NCBI RefSeq assembly: GCF_002028425.1
Contig: NZ_CP020042.1
Coordinates: forward strand, 3,782,001-3,846,000
Direction of reading: 5' to 3'
Source: Streptomyces katrae
GTDB lineage: Bacteria; Actinomycetota; Actinomycetes; Streptomycetales; Streptomycetaceae
DNA: 64,000 nt
Position 1 is the stretch's first letter; each line of letters starts with the position of its first letter. The notes beneath the pieces were generated by a model. The model ran no database searches and had not been told where the DNA came from. It worked only from the letters and a program-made list of their open reading frames with translations. The translations under genes were made by a program, and so were the position numbers. Below are positions 8,509 through 15,765 of this stretch, in pieces.

Positions 8509-9111
8509 ATGTCCCGCGCCCGATGGGCGGCCGCCGCACTGACGGTCACTCTGCTCTGTACCGGCATCGCCCTGTTGCGCGGCGCGGACGGCGCAGACGG
8601 AGCGGGCCGGGATCCGGGAACCTCGACCATCGCCGACGCCCTGCCCTCCCGCGCGCTCGGCCTGTCCGGCCACCGCCGCCTCGTGCGCGAGCTGGAGCAC
8701 TCCGGCACCCACGGCCACGCCCCGGCCCGCAGGAGCCGTACCGGAGCGGCCGGACCACTGCGCCCCTCACGGCCTCTGCGGCTGCGCATCCCCAGCCTGG
8801 GGGTGGACCTCCCGCTGGCCGAGGGCACACCCGCCGGTGAGGACACGGCCGGCTGGGACAGCGCCGGCCCGGCCCCCGGCTCGGCCGGGACCGCCGTGGT
8901 CACCGGCAACGGGCTCCCGCTCTCCCAACTCCGGCGGGGCCGCATCATCGAGATCCCGCGCGCGGACCACCGTACGGCCGTGTTCACCGTCGAGCGGGTC
9001 TCCCCGTACGGGGTGACCTCGCCCGACCGGGGCGGACGGGCACGGCTGCGGCTGGTCAGCGGCGAGACCTCCGTCCTCGCACGACTGACCGGCCCCCTGC
9101 GCACCGGCTGA
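8509..9111 (+). CDS. Class F sortase-like protein lacking catalytic residues
   Basis: 200 aa with an N-terminal signal/anchor (about 5-24) and a sortase-like barrel (LRLRIPSLGVDLPLAEG, then AGTAVVTGNGLPLSQLRRG, AVFTVERVSPYG, RARLRLVSGETS). Active class F sortases have His in the VGHVDS-type strand and Cys in the LxTCGG-type strand. Here these positions read Asn (VTGNG) and Ser (LVSGE), and the catalytic Arg strand is not evident. The protein is probably exported, keeps the fold, and cannot do transpeptidation. RBS AGGAGG lies 6 bases upstream of ATG 8509. Confidence 0.7.
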   Translation: MSRARWAAAALTVTLLCTGIALLRGADGADGAGRDPGTSTIADALPSRALGLSGHRRLVRELEHSGTHGHAPARRSRTGAAGPLRPSRPLRLRIPSLGVDLPLAEGTPAGEDTAGWDSAGPAPGSAGTAVVTGNGLPLSQLRRGRIIEIPRADHRTAVFTVERVSPYGVTSPDRGGRARLRLVSGETSVLARLTGPLRTG

Positions 9112-9159
9112 ACCCGGTGCGCGCGGCCGCCGCCCGTCAGCCGAGGGGGGTGTTCCCGT

Positions 9160-9173
9160 CCCCCGGTCGGGGG
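9160..9173 (+). terminator. Short G/C hairpin followed by cttct
   Basis: CCCCC-GGTC-GGGGG stem with a pyrimidine run behind it, 50 bases after the sortase-like gene. Weak but well placed. Confidence 0.4.
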
Positions 9174-9226
9174 CTTCTCGGCGGCGGCCGGGGAGCCGCC
9201 GGGGACGGCGGGGCAGGGAAGACCCC

Positions 9227-9580
9227 ATGAGCGGTGCGCGGTACGCGCGGACGGTGCCGGCGCGGGCCCTGACGGTGGCCTGCGTCGCCCTGCTGTGCCT
9301 GTTCGGCGCCGGCCCGGCGGCAGCCGCCACCGCCGGGGCAGATCCCCGTGCCGCCTCCTCCGCCCCGGCCGACCCCGCCGAGGGGCAGTCGGATCCGGCC
9401 GCGGATCCCGACGGCCGGGCGGACCTACGGACGGTCGTGCGCGGGGCTCCGGCCCCGCGCGGGCTGCCGGGGACGTTTCACGTGAAACACGCGGGCGAGT
9501 CCACCCGTGTGGCCCAGGGCGGACCGGCCGGGGCGGCCGTGTCCCCGCGGACGGTACGGAGTGTGGTCCTGCGCTGCTGA
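9227..9580 (+). CDS. Small secreted protein; contains parS within its reading frame
   Basis: 117 aa, no family recognised. Residues about 1-34 form a Sec signal peptide (positive start, hydrophobic core LTVACVALLCLFG, cleavage after AAAA). The rest is Ala/Pro/Asp-rich and probably disordered, ending in a cysteine. Codons 83-88 (TFHVKH) are encoded by the parS site at 9475-9488, so part of this sequence is dictated by the partition site. RBS GGGCAGGGAAG lies upstream of ATG 9227. Confidence 0.6.
   Translation: MSGARYARTVPARALTVACVALLCLFGAGPAAAATAGADPRAASSAPADPAEGQSDPAADPDGRADLRTVVRGAPAPRGLPGTFHVKHAGESTRVAQGGPAGAAVSPRTVRSVVLRC
9475..9488. other. parS: parS chromosome-partitioning site 1
   Basis: Perfect 14-bp palindrome GTTTCACGTGAAAC, identical to the Streptomyces ParB-binding consensus. 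It lies inside the coding frame of a small secreted protein. parS sites in this genus cluster around oriC. Confidence 0.93.
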
Positions 9581-9637
9581 GCGGGCCGAGCACGAGAACT
9601 CCCCCCGCACGCCCCCGGACCACCGTGAGGTTCCGTC

Positions 9638-9820
9638 ATGCCCATCGACCCGTACGCCGCCCTGAACGCCATGATCCGCGCGGAGGCGGCCCGCTTCTCC
9701 CCGGCGGCCCGCAAGGACCGGCCCGCACCACAGGTCCCGGCCCGCGAGAGCGCCGCCGAGGCCCCGGAGACCGCCCCGGCCGGCGAGCCCCAGCGGCACA
9801 CCGCGGGCCCGGCCGCGTAA
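9638..9820 (+). CDS. Small hypothetical protein, 60 aa
   Basis: Short hydrophilic protein. The N-terminus MPIDPYAALNAMIRAEAARF is helix-prone; the tail is Pro/Ala/Glu-rich. No membrane segment and no family recognised. RBS-like GTGAGG lies 8 bases before ATG. Codon bias is consistent with a real gene, but its small size limits certainty. Confidence 0.45.
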   Translation: MPIDPYAALNAMIRAEAARFSPAARKDRPAPQVPARESAAEAPETAPAGEPQRHTAGPAA

Positions 9821-9843
9821 CCGGCCGGGCCCGGCCATGAGGC

Positions 9844-9889
9844 GGCGCCGGTTGCCGCGCCCCGGCGACGGGGTACGGCAACCGGCGCC
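9844..9889. terminator. Bidirectional terminator hairpin
   Basis: Perfect 14-bp stem (GGCGCCGGTTGCCG / CGGCAACCGGCGCC) around an 18-base loop that can itself pair (CCCC/GGGG). It lies between two convergent genes. Confidence 0.8.
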
Positions 9890-9908
9890 ACGGCCCGGTG
9901 CGCGGGTT

Positions 9909-10322
9909 TCAGTCCTCCCGCGTGTAGTACCGGTAGAAGGCGACGAGCCCGACGCCGATGCCCGAGAACAGGCCGACGACGGTCGCGCGGAGCACGGACT
10001 GGTTGGTGAGGCTGTGCAGATAGCCGACGGCGCAGCCGATGAACACCCCGTAGGCGGCGGCGTGCACCTCCCGCTTGAGCCTCGGGCCGACCCGGGCGAG
10101 GGCGAACATGATCCCCGCGAAGATGACGCCGCAGAGGATTCCGTAGAAGACGTTGCCCGCGTCGACCGGGCCCATCTGGCGCTTGATGAAGGCCGCCCAG
10201 ACCCCGTAGACGAGGCCGGCCAGCAGCGGGCGGGCCAGGGCGCCCCTGGTGATGTCGTGTGCTTGCGCCGACGCCGTCGGACGGTGGTACCGCCGCGGGG
10301 CGGTGGGGGCCGCGTGTGCCAT
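9909..10322 (-). CDS. Hypothetical small integral membrane protein
   Basis: 137 aa. A polar, Ala/Pro-rich N-terminus of about 35 residues is followed by three to four hydrophobic helices with conserved-looking turns (ARPLLAGLVYGVWAAFIKRQMGP, NVFYGILCGVIFAGIMFALARVGPRLKREVHAAAYG); it ends YRYYTRED. No family name recognised. The ATG at 10322 has AGAGGAG 8 bases upstream. It is divergent from the next membrane-protein gene, sharing a 149-base region. Confidence 0.65.
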   Translation of the reverse strand: MAHAAPTAPRRYHRPTASAQAHDITRGALARPLLAGLVYGVWAAFIKRQMGPVDAGNVFYGILCGVIFAGIMFALARVGPRLKREVHAAAYGVFIGCAVGYLHSLTNQSVLRATVVGLFSGIGVGLVAFYRYYTRED

Positions 10323-10471
10323 GGCGGGCTCCTCTCTTCCAGCCTCCAGGGCACACCCGCCGCCCCGGGGCGGCAAGTGGATCACCCGTCCGGGCGGGAC
10401 TCGGCCGCCGCCGCTCCCCGTACGCAGCAACGGGGGTGGCGTCGGGCGGCGCGTCCGCCTTCCCTGGTGAC

Positions 10472-11299
10472 GTGCGCACCTACCTGTCGGCGGCCCTGAT
10501 CGTGCTCGTGGCCCTCCTCGTGCCCGCGAGCGCGGTCGCGTACTGGGCCGACCGCCAACTGGGTGACGCCGACCGCTACACCGCCGCCATGTCCCCCCTC
10601 GCGACGAACCCCGCCGTGCAGGAGGTGGTCGTCACCCAGGCCGGCCGCGCCCTGTCCGGGCAGATCGAGGCGGGCCCCTTCCAGGGCGGGGTGGACGCCC
10701 TGCTCGGGGAGGCCCTGCGCTCCTTCGCCGGGACCCCCGCCTACCGGACCGCCTGGGACGCGGCCAACCGGGCCGCCCACACCGCGTTCCTGGAGGCGCT
10801 GACCAGTGGCCACGGGAACGCCGTCACCATCGACCTCGCGCCGGTGATCGCGCAGGTCAAAGGGGAGCTGGTGGCCGACGGGGTGCCGTTCGCCGACCGC
10901 ATCCCCGAGACCCACCTGTCCGTGGAGGTCATGGAGTACGACAACCTCGGCGCCCTCCGGAAGGGGTTCCGCATGCTGCAGATCGCCGGGGTGTGGCTTC
11001 CCGTGCTGACCCTGCTGCTGGCCGTGGCGGCCGTGGCGGTGGCCGTGCGGCGGCGCCGCGCCGTGCTGGCCACCGGTGTCGGGATCGCGGTCGGGGCCGT
11101 CCTGCTGGGGATCGCGGTCGCCGTGTGCCGCCGCCTGACCCTCGACGACCTGCCGGCCGACATCGACCGGGCCGCCGCCGGAGCGGTGTACGACGCCCTC
11201 ACCGCGTTCCTGCGGACCACCGCCTGGGTGGTCCTCGGCGTCGGTCTGGTCACCGCTCTCACCGCATGGCTGACGGGCCGGCTCCGCCGCACCCCATAA
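10472..11299 (+). CDS. Hypothetical membrane protein with extracytoplasmic domain
   Basis: 275 aa. TM helix 1 is at the N-terminus (TYLSAALIVLVALLVPASAVAYW). A predicted external domain of about 150 residues follows (ADRQLGDADRYTAAMSPLATN through ADRIPETHLSV). Three further helices (WLPVLTLLLAVAAVAVAV, VGIAVGAVLLGIAVAVC, AWVVLGVGLVTALTAWL) are near the C-terminus. This topology occurs in uncharacterised actinobacterial envelope proteins. GTG 10472 is chosen by the position of helix 1; GTG 10436 is an alternative. It lies 71 bases before the FUSC gene, possibly co-transcribed. Confidence 0.7.
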   Translation: MRTYLSAALIVLVALLVPASAVAYWADRQLGDADRYTAAMSPLATNPAVQEVVVTQAGRALSGQIEAGPFQGGVDALLGEALRSFAGTPAYRTAWDAANRAAHTAFLEALTSGHGNAVTIDLAPVIAQVKGELVADGVPFADRIPETHLSVEVMEYDNLGALRKGFRMLQIAGVWLPVLTLLLAVAAVAVAVRRRRAVLATGVGIAVGAVLLGIAVAVCRRLTLDDLPADIDRAAAGAVYDALTAFLRTTAWVVLGVGLVTALTAWLTGRLRRTP

Positions 11300-11370
11300 G
11301 CTCGGAAGGTACTCATCCTCCGCAGAAAGCCCCAGAAGAACCGATTCGCGAGCGGTGACACGGAAGCGGA

Positions 11371-13368
11371 ATGACCACCGAACGACGCACCGACCACATA
11401 CCGCACGAGCCGCCCCGGGCCCGCCCCCTGGCTCCCCCCGCCTGGCTGCTCGCGGGACTGCGGCCGAGCAGGAACCCCGTCTCCTGGGCGGCGGTCGTCC
11501 GCGCCGGGATCGCGATGGCCGTACCGCTCGCCGTCGGTTTCGCCGTGGACGAGCCCGAGTACGGGGCGCTCGCCTCGATGGGCGCCCTGTCGGGGGTGAT
11601 CGGCGACACCGCCGACGCCTACCGGATGCGGGTCCTGAACATCGCGCTCCCGCAGTTGCTCGGCGCGGTCGGGGTGGCCCTGGGCACCCTCGTCTACGGC
11701 CACGGCTGGGTCGCGGTCGCCGTCCTCACCCTGATCGCCCTGGTGTCCGGGATGATCTCCTCGATCGGCACGGTCGCCTCCGCGTCCGGGCTGGTGTTCC
11801 TGCTCAACGCCGTCGTCGGGGCAGGCCTGCCGATGCCCGAGCCCTGGTGGACGGCCCCGCTGCTGCTGAGCGCGGGCGGCCTGTTCGTCCTGCTGCTCAC
11901 CCTGCTGGGCTGGCCGCTGCGCGGACGGCAGCCCGAACGGGCCGCCGTCGCGGCCGGCTACCGGGCCGTCGCCGACGCCCTGGAGGCCGCGGGTGGTCCG
12001 GCGCCCGTGTACGACGAGCGCCGACAGCAGGTCACGCACGCCCTCAACCAGGCCTACGACCTCGTCCTGGGCCGCCGCGCCCGGGTGCACGGGCGCAGCC
12101 CGTCCCTGGTGCGGATCCTGGCCCAGCTGAACGTACTGATCCCGCTGGTCGAGGCCGCGCCCGCCGCCCACCTGCGCGGCCGCCCACTGCCGCCCGAGGT
12201 CCCGGCAGCGGTGCGGGAGCTGGCCGCGGCCGTCGAGGAGGGCCGCACCGGAACCCCGGTCCTCGACCTGCCCGCCCCGCAGAGCCCGTCCGAGCGGGCC
12301 GTGGACGCCGCCCTGCGGCACGCGGCGAAGATCGTGCACCTCGCGGAGCCCGACCCGTACAACGTCGACGACCGGCTGGGGCGGCCCGCCGCCCTGCGGG
12401 TGCGGGCCGGGCGGGTGGTGCGCGACATGATGCTGTCCGAGGCCTCCTGGCGCTACGGGCTCCGGCTGGCCCTGTGCATCGGCCTGGCCCAGTCGCTGGT
12501 CTCCCTGGTCGAGGTGGAACGCTCGTACTGGGTGGCGCTGACGGTCACCTTCGTCCTCAAACCGGACTTCGGCTCGGTCTTCTCCCGCGCGGTGCTGCGT
12601 GCGCTGGGGACGGCGGCCGGACTGGTCCTGGCCGCCGGCGTGCTGGCGGAGGTGCCGCGCGGCTGGTGGGACGTCCCGGTGATGGTGGTCCTCGCCGCGC
12701 TGATCCCGGCGTTCTCCGCGAAGGGGTACGTCTTCCAGACCGCGGCCATCACCCCGGTCATCCTGCTCCTGTCGGACCTCCTCAACCACCAGGGCTTCGA
12801 CCTGATCCGGCCCCGGCTGCTGGACAGCCTCATCGGCTGCGCCATCACCCTCGTCGCCGGCTACCTGCTGTGGCCCGAGAGCTGGCACACCCGGATCGGC
12901 GACCGGCTCGCCGACGCCGTGGACGACGCGGCCCGTTACGTGGAGTGTGCCTTCGCCCCCGTCGCCGGCGAGGCCGAACTGCGGGCGGCCCGCCAGTCCC
13001 GGCTCCAGGCCCGGCGGCGGATCTACCGCGACCTGTCGGGCGTCCGCAGCGAGTTCCAGCGGGCCCTGACCGAACCCCCGCCGACCGGCAGCCGCGCCGC
13101 CGCCTGGTGGCCGCTGGTGGTGGCCGTGGAACGGATCGTGGACGCCACCACCGCGGCCCGCGTCCGCGTCAACCACGGAGCCCCCGCCCCGCCCCCGTCC
13201 GAGGTGGCCCGTATCGCCGGGCAGCTGCGCGAGCTGGCCGAGGGGGTCCGCAGCAGCCCCGTCCTGTACCGGGTCGACATCCCCCCGGAATCCGAGGAGG
13301 CCGGCGTCCTGTCCCCCCTCCACCAGGAGGTGGCGGCCGCCCGGGCCATCGCCCAACCGGAGCAGTAA
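11371..13368 (+). CDS. FUSC-family (aromatic acid exporter-like) membrane protein
   Basis: 665 aa with two membrane blocks. About residues 40-185 hold five to six helices and about 370-500 hold another set, each followed by a soluble helical region. This duplicated layout is typical of the FUSC/YccS/AaeB group, which is associated with efflux of aromatic acids and with envelope stress. A family hallmark is SYWVALTVTFVLKPDFGSVFSRAVLRALGT (split here: SYWVALTVTFVLKPDF then GSVFSRAVLRALGT). No periplasmic adaptor is expected in a Gram-positive. Substrate unknown. It precedes the lipoprotein-kinase pair by 39 bases. Confidence 0.88.
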   Translation: MTTERRTDHIPHEPPRARPLAPPAWLLAGLRPSRNPVSWAAVVRAGIAMAVPLAVGFAVDEPEYGALASMGALSGVIGDTADAYRMRVLNIALPQLLGAVGVALGTLVYGHGWVAVAVLTLIALVSGMISSIGTVASASGLVFLLNAVVGAGLPMPEPWWTAPLLLSAGGLFVLLLTLLGWPLRGRQPERAAVAAGYRAVADALEAAGGPAPVYDERRQQVTHALNQAYDLVLGRRARVHGRSPSLVRILAQLNVLIPLVEAAPAAHLRGRPLPPEVPAAVRELAAAVEEGRTGTPVLDLPAPQSPSERAVDAALRHAAKIVHLAEPDPYNVDDRLGRPAALRVRAGRVVRDMMLSEASWRYGLRLALCIGLAQSLVSLVEVERSYWVALTVTFVLKPDFGSVFSRAVLRALGTAAGLVLAAGVLAEVPRGWWDVPVMVVLAALIPAFSAKGYVFQTAAITPVILLLSDLLNHQGFDLIRPRLLDSLIGCAITLVAGYLLWPESWHTRIGDRLADAVDDAARYVECAFAPVAGEAELRAARQSRLQARRRIYRDLSGVRSEFQRALTEPPPTGSRAAAWWPLVVAVERIVDATTAARVRVNHGAPAPPPSEVARIAGQLRELAEGVRSSPVLYRVDIPPESEEAGVLSPLHQEVAAARAIAQPEQ

Positions 13369-13407
13369 CCGGGGGCCCCGGCCCCCGCCGCACGGCAGCA
13401 TCGAAGC

Positions 13408-14127
13408 ATGCGCCCCCGCCGCCGTCTGGCCGCCCCCGCCCTGGCCGCCCTCCTGGCGGTCGCGGCGGCCGGGTGCGCGGACGTGGAGGGGCTCAAGGAC
13501 CAGGGCGACCAGGGCACGGTCCACGCCCCCAGGACCCTGTGGAAGGGCTACTTCCCCGACCCTCCCGGTCCCGGGCAGCAGCCCGGCGCGGCCGCCGTGG
13601 TCCCGGGCCTGCCCAAGGTGCCGGGGCTGAGCATGCGCGGGGTGGACGCGCTGGCCGTCGTACGGGCCGACATCACCTCCGCCACCGCCGAGGACGGCGG
13701 CACCGGCCGGCTCGTGGACCCCCGGGCCGTCCAGCGGCTCGCGCTCTGCACACAGGCTGTGGACGGCGGACCCTTCTGCCCGGTGCGGCCGGGGATCCTG
13801 CACGATCTGACCGGCAACGGCAGGGAAGAGCTGATCACCGCCCTGGACGTGGACGGCCGCCTGAGCGAACTGCGGGTCTACACCGTCCAGGACGACGGCA
13901 GGATCGCCCGCATCCTCTCCCGGCGCGGCGTCCTGGAGGGCGTGGAGGTGGCCGCCGAACACCTGGCCGTCCGCGAACCGACCTCGACCCCGGTCTACAT
14001 CTCCGTCTCCGACTACGTCTGGGACCCGCACACCAAGAGCATGAGCCTGTCGCAGCTGACCCTCGACGACTGTCCCACCCTGACCGACGTCCCCTTGAGC
14101 GCGGACCGGCAGCGATGCGCGCGCTGA
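13408..14127 (+). CDS. Lipoprotein preceding a sensor kinase
   Basis: 239 aa. Signal peptide with a lipobox around AAAGC (Cys at about residue 22), then an external domain containing a short FG-GAP/VCBS-like motif (DLTGNGREELITALDVDGRL). The role may be to modulate the overlapping kinase, much as lipoprotein CseA influences the CseBC system; that analogy is inference. The 3' end overlaps the kinase start by 13 bases, so translation is coupled. Confidence 0.8.
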   Translation: MRPRRRLAAPALAALLAVAAAGCADVEGLKDQGDQGTVHAPRTLWKGYFPDPPGPGQQPGAAAVVPGLPKVPGLSMRGVDALAVVRADITSATAEDGGTGRLVDPRAVQRLALCTQAVDGGPFCPVRPGILHDLTGNGREELITALDVDGRLSELRVYTVQDDGRIARILSRRGVLEGVEVAAEHLAVREPTSTPVYISVSDYVWDPHTKSMSLSQLTLDDCPTLTDVPLSADRQRCAR

Positions 14128-15374
14128 GCAGCCTCCGCTGGAAGATCGCCCTGACCACCACCCTGGTGTGCTGCACGGTGGCCGCCGCCCTGGGGATCGC
14201 CGTGCACAACGTGGTCGCCCGGCAGGTCGTCGGGGAGGTGCGCAAGGAGGTGGACCGCGCGCTGGAGCACGCCCTCGGCCACTACGAGTACGGCACCGCC
14301 CACGGCGACGTGCACGCCGCCCTCGACCCGCCCGGCCTCCCGGGCCCCTTGCGCGAGCTCGTCGCACACGGCCGCACCGGCAGCATGGTCGGCACCTACC
14401 AGGGCAAGCCCGTCATGTGGGCCGCCGGCCCCGCCGACCGGCAGGCCCTCGCGGTCTGGATCCCGTACGAGAGCACCCGTGCCCGGCTCCGGGACCTGGA
14501 CACCGCCATCCTCGCCTCCTCGGCCCTCGCGGCCGGGGTGGTCGCCCTGGCCGGCCTGTTCCTCGCCAACCGGATCAGCCGCCGCCTCACGACCACCGCC
14601 GCCGTCGCCCGCCGGATCAGCGCCGGCGACCTGGACGCCCGGGTCGGCTTCCCCGCCGAGGGGGGCGCCCGGGGCACCCACCGCTCCCCCGACGAGGTAC
14701 GGGACGTCGCACAGGCCCTGGACTCGATGGCCGCCTCGCTCCAGGAACGGCTGGAGGCGGAGAAGCGGTTCACGGCCGACGTCGCGCACGAGCTGCGCAC
14801 CCCGCTGACGGGTTCACTGGCCGCCGCCGCGCTGCTGCCCGAGGGCCGGCCCAAGGAGATGATCGAGGACCGGCTGCGGGCCCTGCACCTGCTCACCGAG
14901 GACCTGCTGGAGATCTCCCGGCTGGACTCGGGGGTGGAGCGCGCCGACCTGGCGCGGGTGGAGCTGGGCCGGGCCGTACGGCGGGCCGTCGCCGGGTCCC
15001 GGCTCGGCGCCGAGGTCCGGGTGGTCCGGGACGCGGTGGTGCTCACCGACCGGCGGCGCCTGGACCGGATCCTGGCCAACCTGCTGGTCAACGCCCACAA
15101 GCACGGGCGGCCACCGGTCGAGGTCACGGTGGAAGGGCCGGTGGTGACGATCCACGACCATGGGTCCGGCTATCCCGCCGAACTGGTCGAACAGGGCCCC
15201 CAGCGCTTCCGCACGGGAGATCCCGGCCGCGGCCGCGGCCACGGTCTGGGACTGACGATCGCGGTGGGCCAGGCGGCCGTCCTGGACATCGCCCTCAGCT
15301 TCGCCAACGCCCCCGACGGCGGCGCCCTGACCACCCTCCGTCTCCCGGTGGGGCGGCTGCCGGAGGGGAGTTGA
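14115..15374 (+). CDS. HAMP-domain sensor histidine kinase
   Basis: 419 aa membrane kinase. TM1 (about 10-31), a short external sensor loop, TM2 (about 132-152), HAMP (about 153-210), the phospho-acceptor H-box ADVAHELRTPLTG with His225, the N-box NLLVNAHKHG, and G-boxes HDHGSGY and GRGHGLGLTIA. It overlaps the lipoprotein gene. No response regulator gene is adjacent, so the partner is encoded elsewhere. The parS site at 15393 lies 19 bases after the stop. Confidence 0.92.
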   Translation: MRALSSLRWKIALTTTLVCCTVAAALGIAVHNVVARQVVGEVRKEVDRALEHALGHYEYGTAHGDVHAALDPPGLPGPLRELVAHGRTGSMVGTYQGKPVMWAAGPADRQALAVWIPYESTRARLRDLDTAILASSALAAGVVALAGLFLANRISRRLTTTAAVARRISAGDLDARVGFPAEGGARGTHRSPDEVRDVAQALDSMAASLQERLEAEKRFTADVAHELRTPLTGSLAAAALLPEGRPKEMIEDRLRALHLLTEDLLEISRLDSGVERADLARVELGRAVRRAVAGSRLGAEVRVVRDAVVLTDRRRLDRILANLLVNAHKHGRPPVEVTVEGPVVTIHDHGSGYPAELVEQGPQRFRTGDPGRGRGHGLGLTIAVGQAAVLDIALSFANAPDGGALTTLRLPVGRLPEGS

Positions 15375-15388
15375 GGGAGGTCAGGTCG

Positions 15389-15410
15389 GGGTGTTTCACG
15401 TGAAACACCC
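15389..15410. other. parS: parS chromosome-partitioning site 2 (extended palindrome)
   Basis: Core GTTTCACGTGAAAC at 15393-15406, extended by GGGT/ACCC on each side into a perfect 22-bp palindrome. It lies between the kinase and vWA genes. The extended dyad may also help terminate the kinase transcript. Confidence 0.95.
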
Positions 15411-15765
15411 GGCTGGACAACTGGGCGTGCCCATCGGCCAGATCGCCCGGACGCACGGAACGTCTGATGATCGGCCGGAGCTCGCGCACGCCTTCCTCCG
15501 GTGGCTCCGTACGAAGAATCCGGCCGCGGCGGCAGACGCGGGCTGCGCCGATGCGGCGGCGCGGGGATGAACGGTGGATGAACCCGGCACGGCGGAGGGC
15601 CAGTTCGTGCGGGCGGGCGGGTTGGGTGGTAGGACGGGCACCACGAAGGGCGCCCCTGCCGTCGTTCCAGCCAAGGGGCCGATAACCTTACGTGTCCACT
15701 CTGGGCAGGGATCAACCGCGCAGCACGGACAAATGACGCACGCACTCATGCGAAAGGCCTGGCCC
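15411..15765. other. Intergenic region after parS 2
   Basis: No secure gene. One open frame runs from GTG 15391 to TGA 15567 (59 codons, beginning FHVKH from parS). It has no visible RBS, so it is not called. The stretch just before 15766 contains GCGAAAGG, a possible RBS for the vWA gene. Confidence 0.4.

Noticed and set aside
10741..14367. Open frame of 1208 codons on the minus strand
   Set aside because: It lies opposite the real FUSC, lipoprotein and kinase genes; composition is Gly/Gln/Arg-rich and shows no domain, as expected from the reverse complement of high-G+C genes.
15391..15567. Open frame of 59 codons starting in parS (FHVKHPAGQLGVPIGQ...)
   Set aside because: No RBS, its N-terminus is created by the parS palindrome, and no similarity recognised. 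Kept only as a note.
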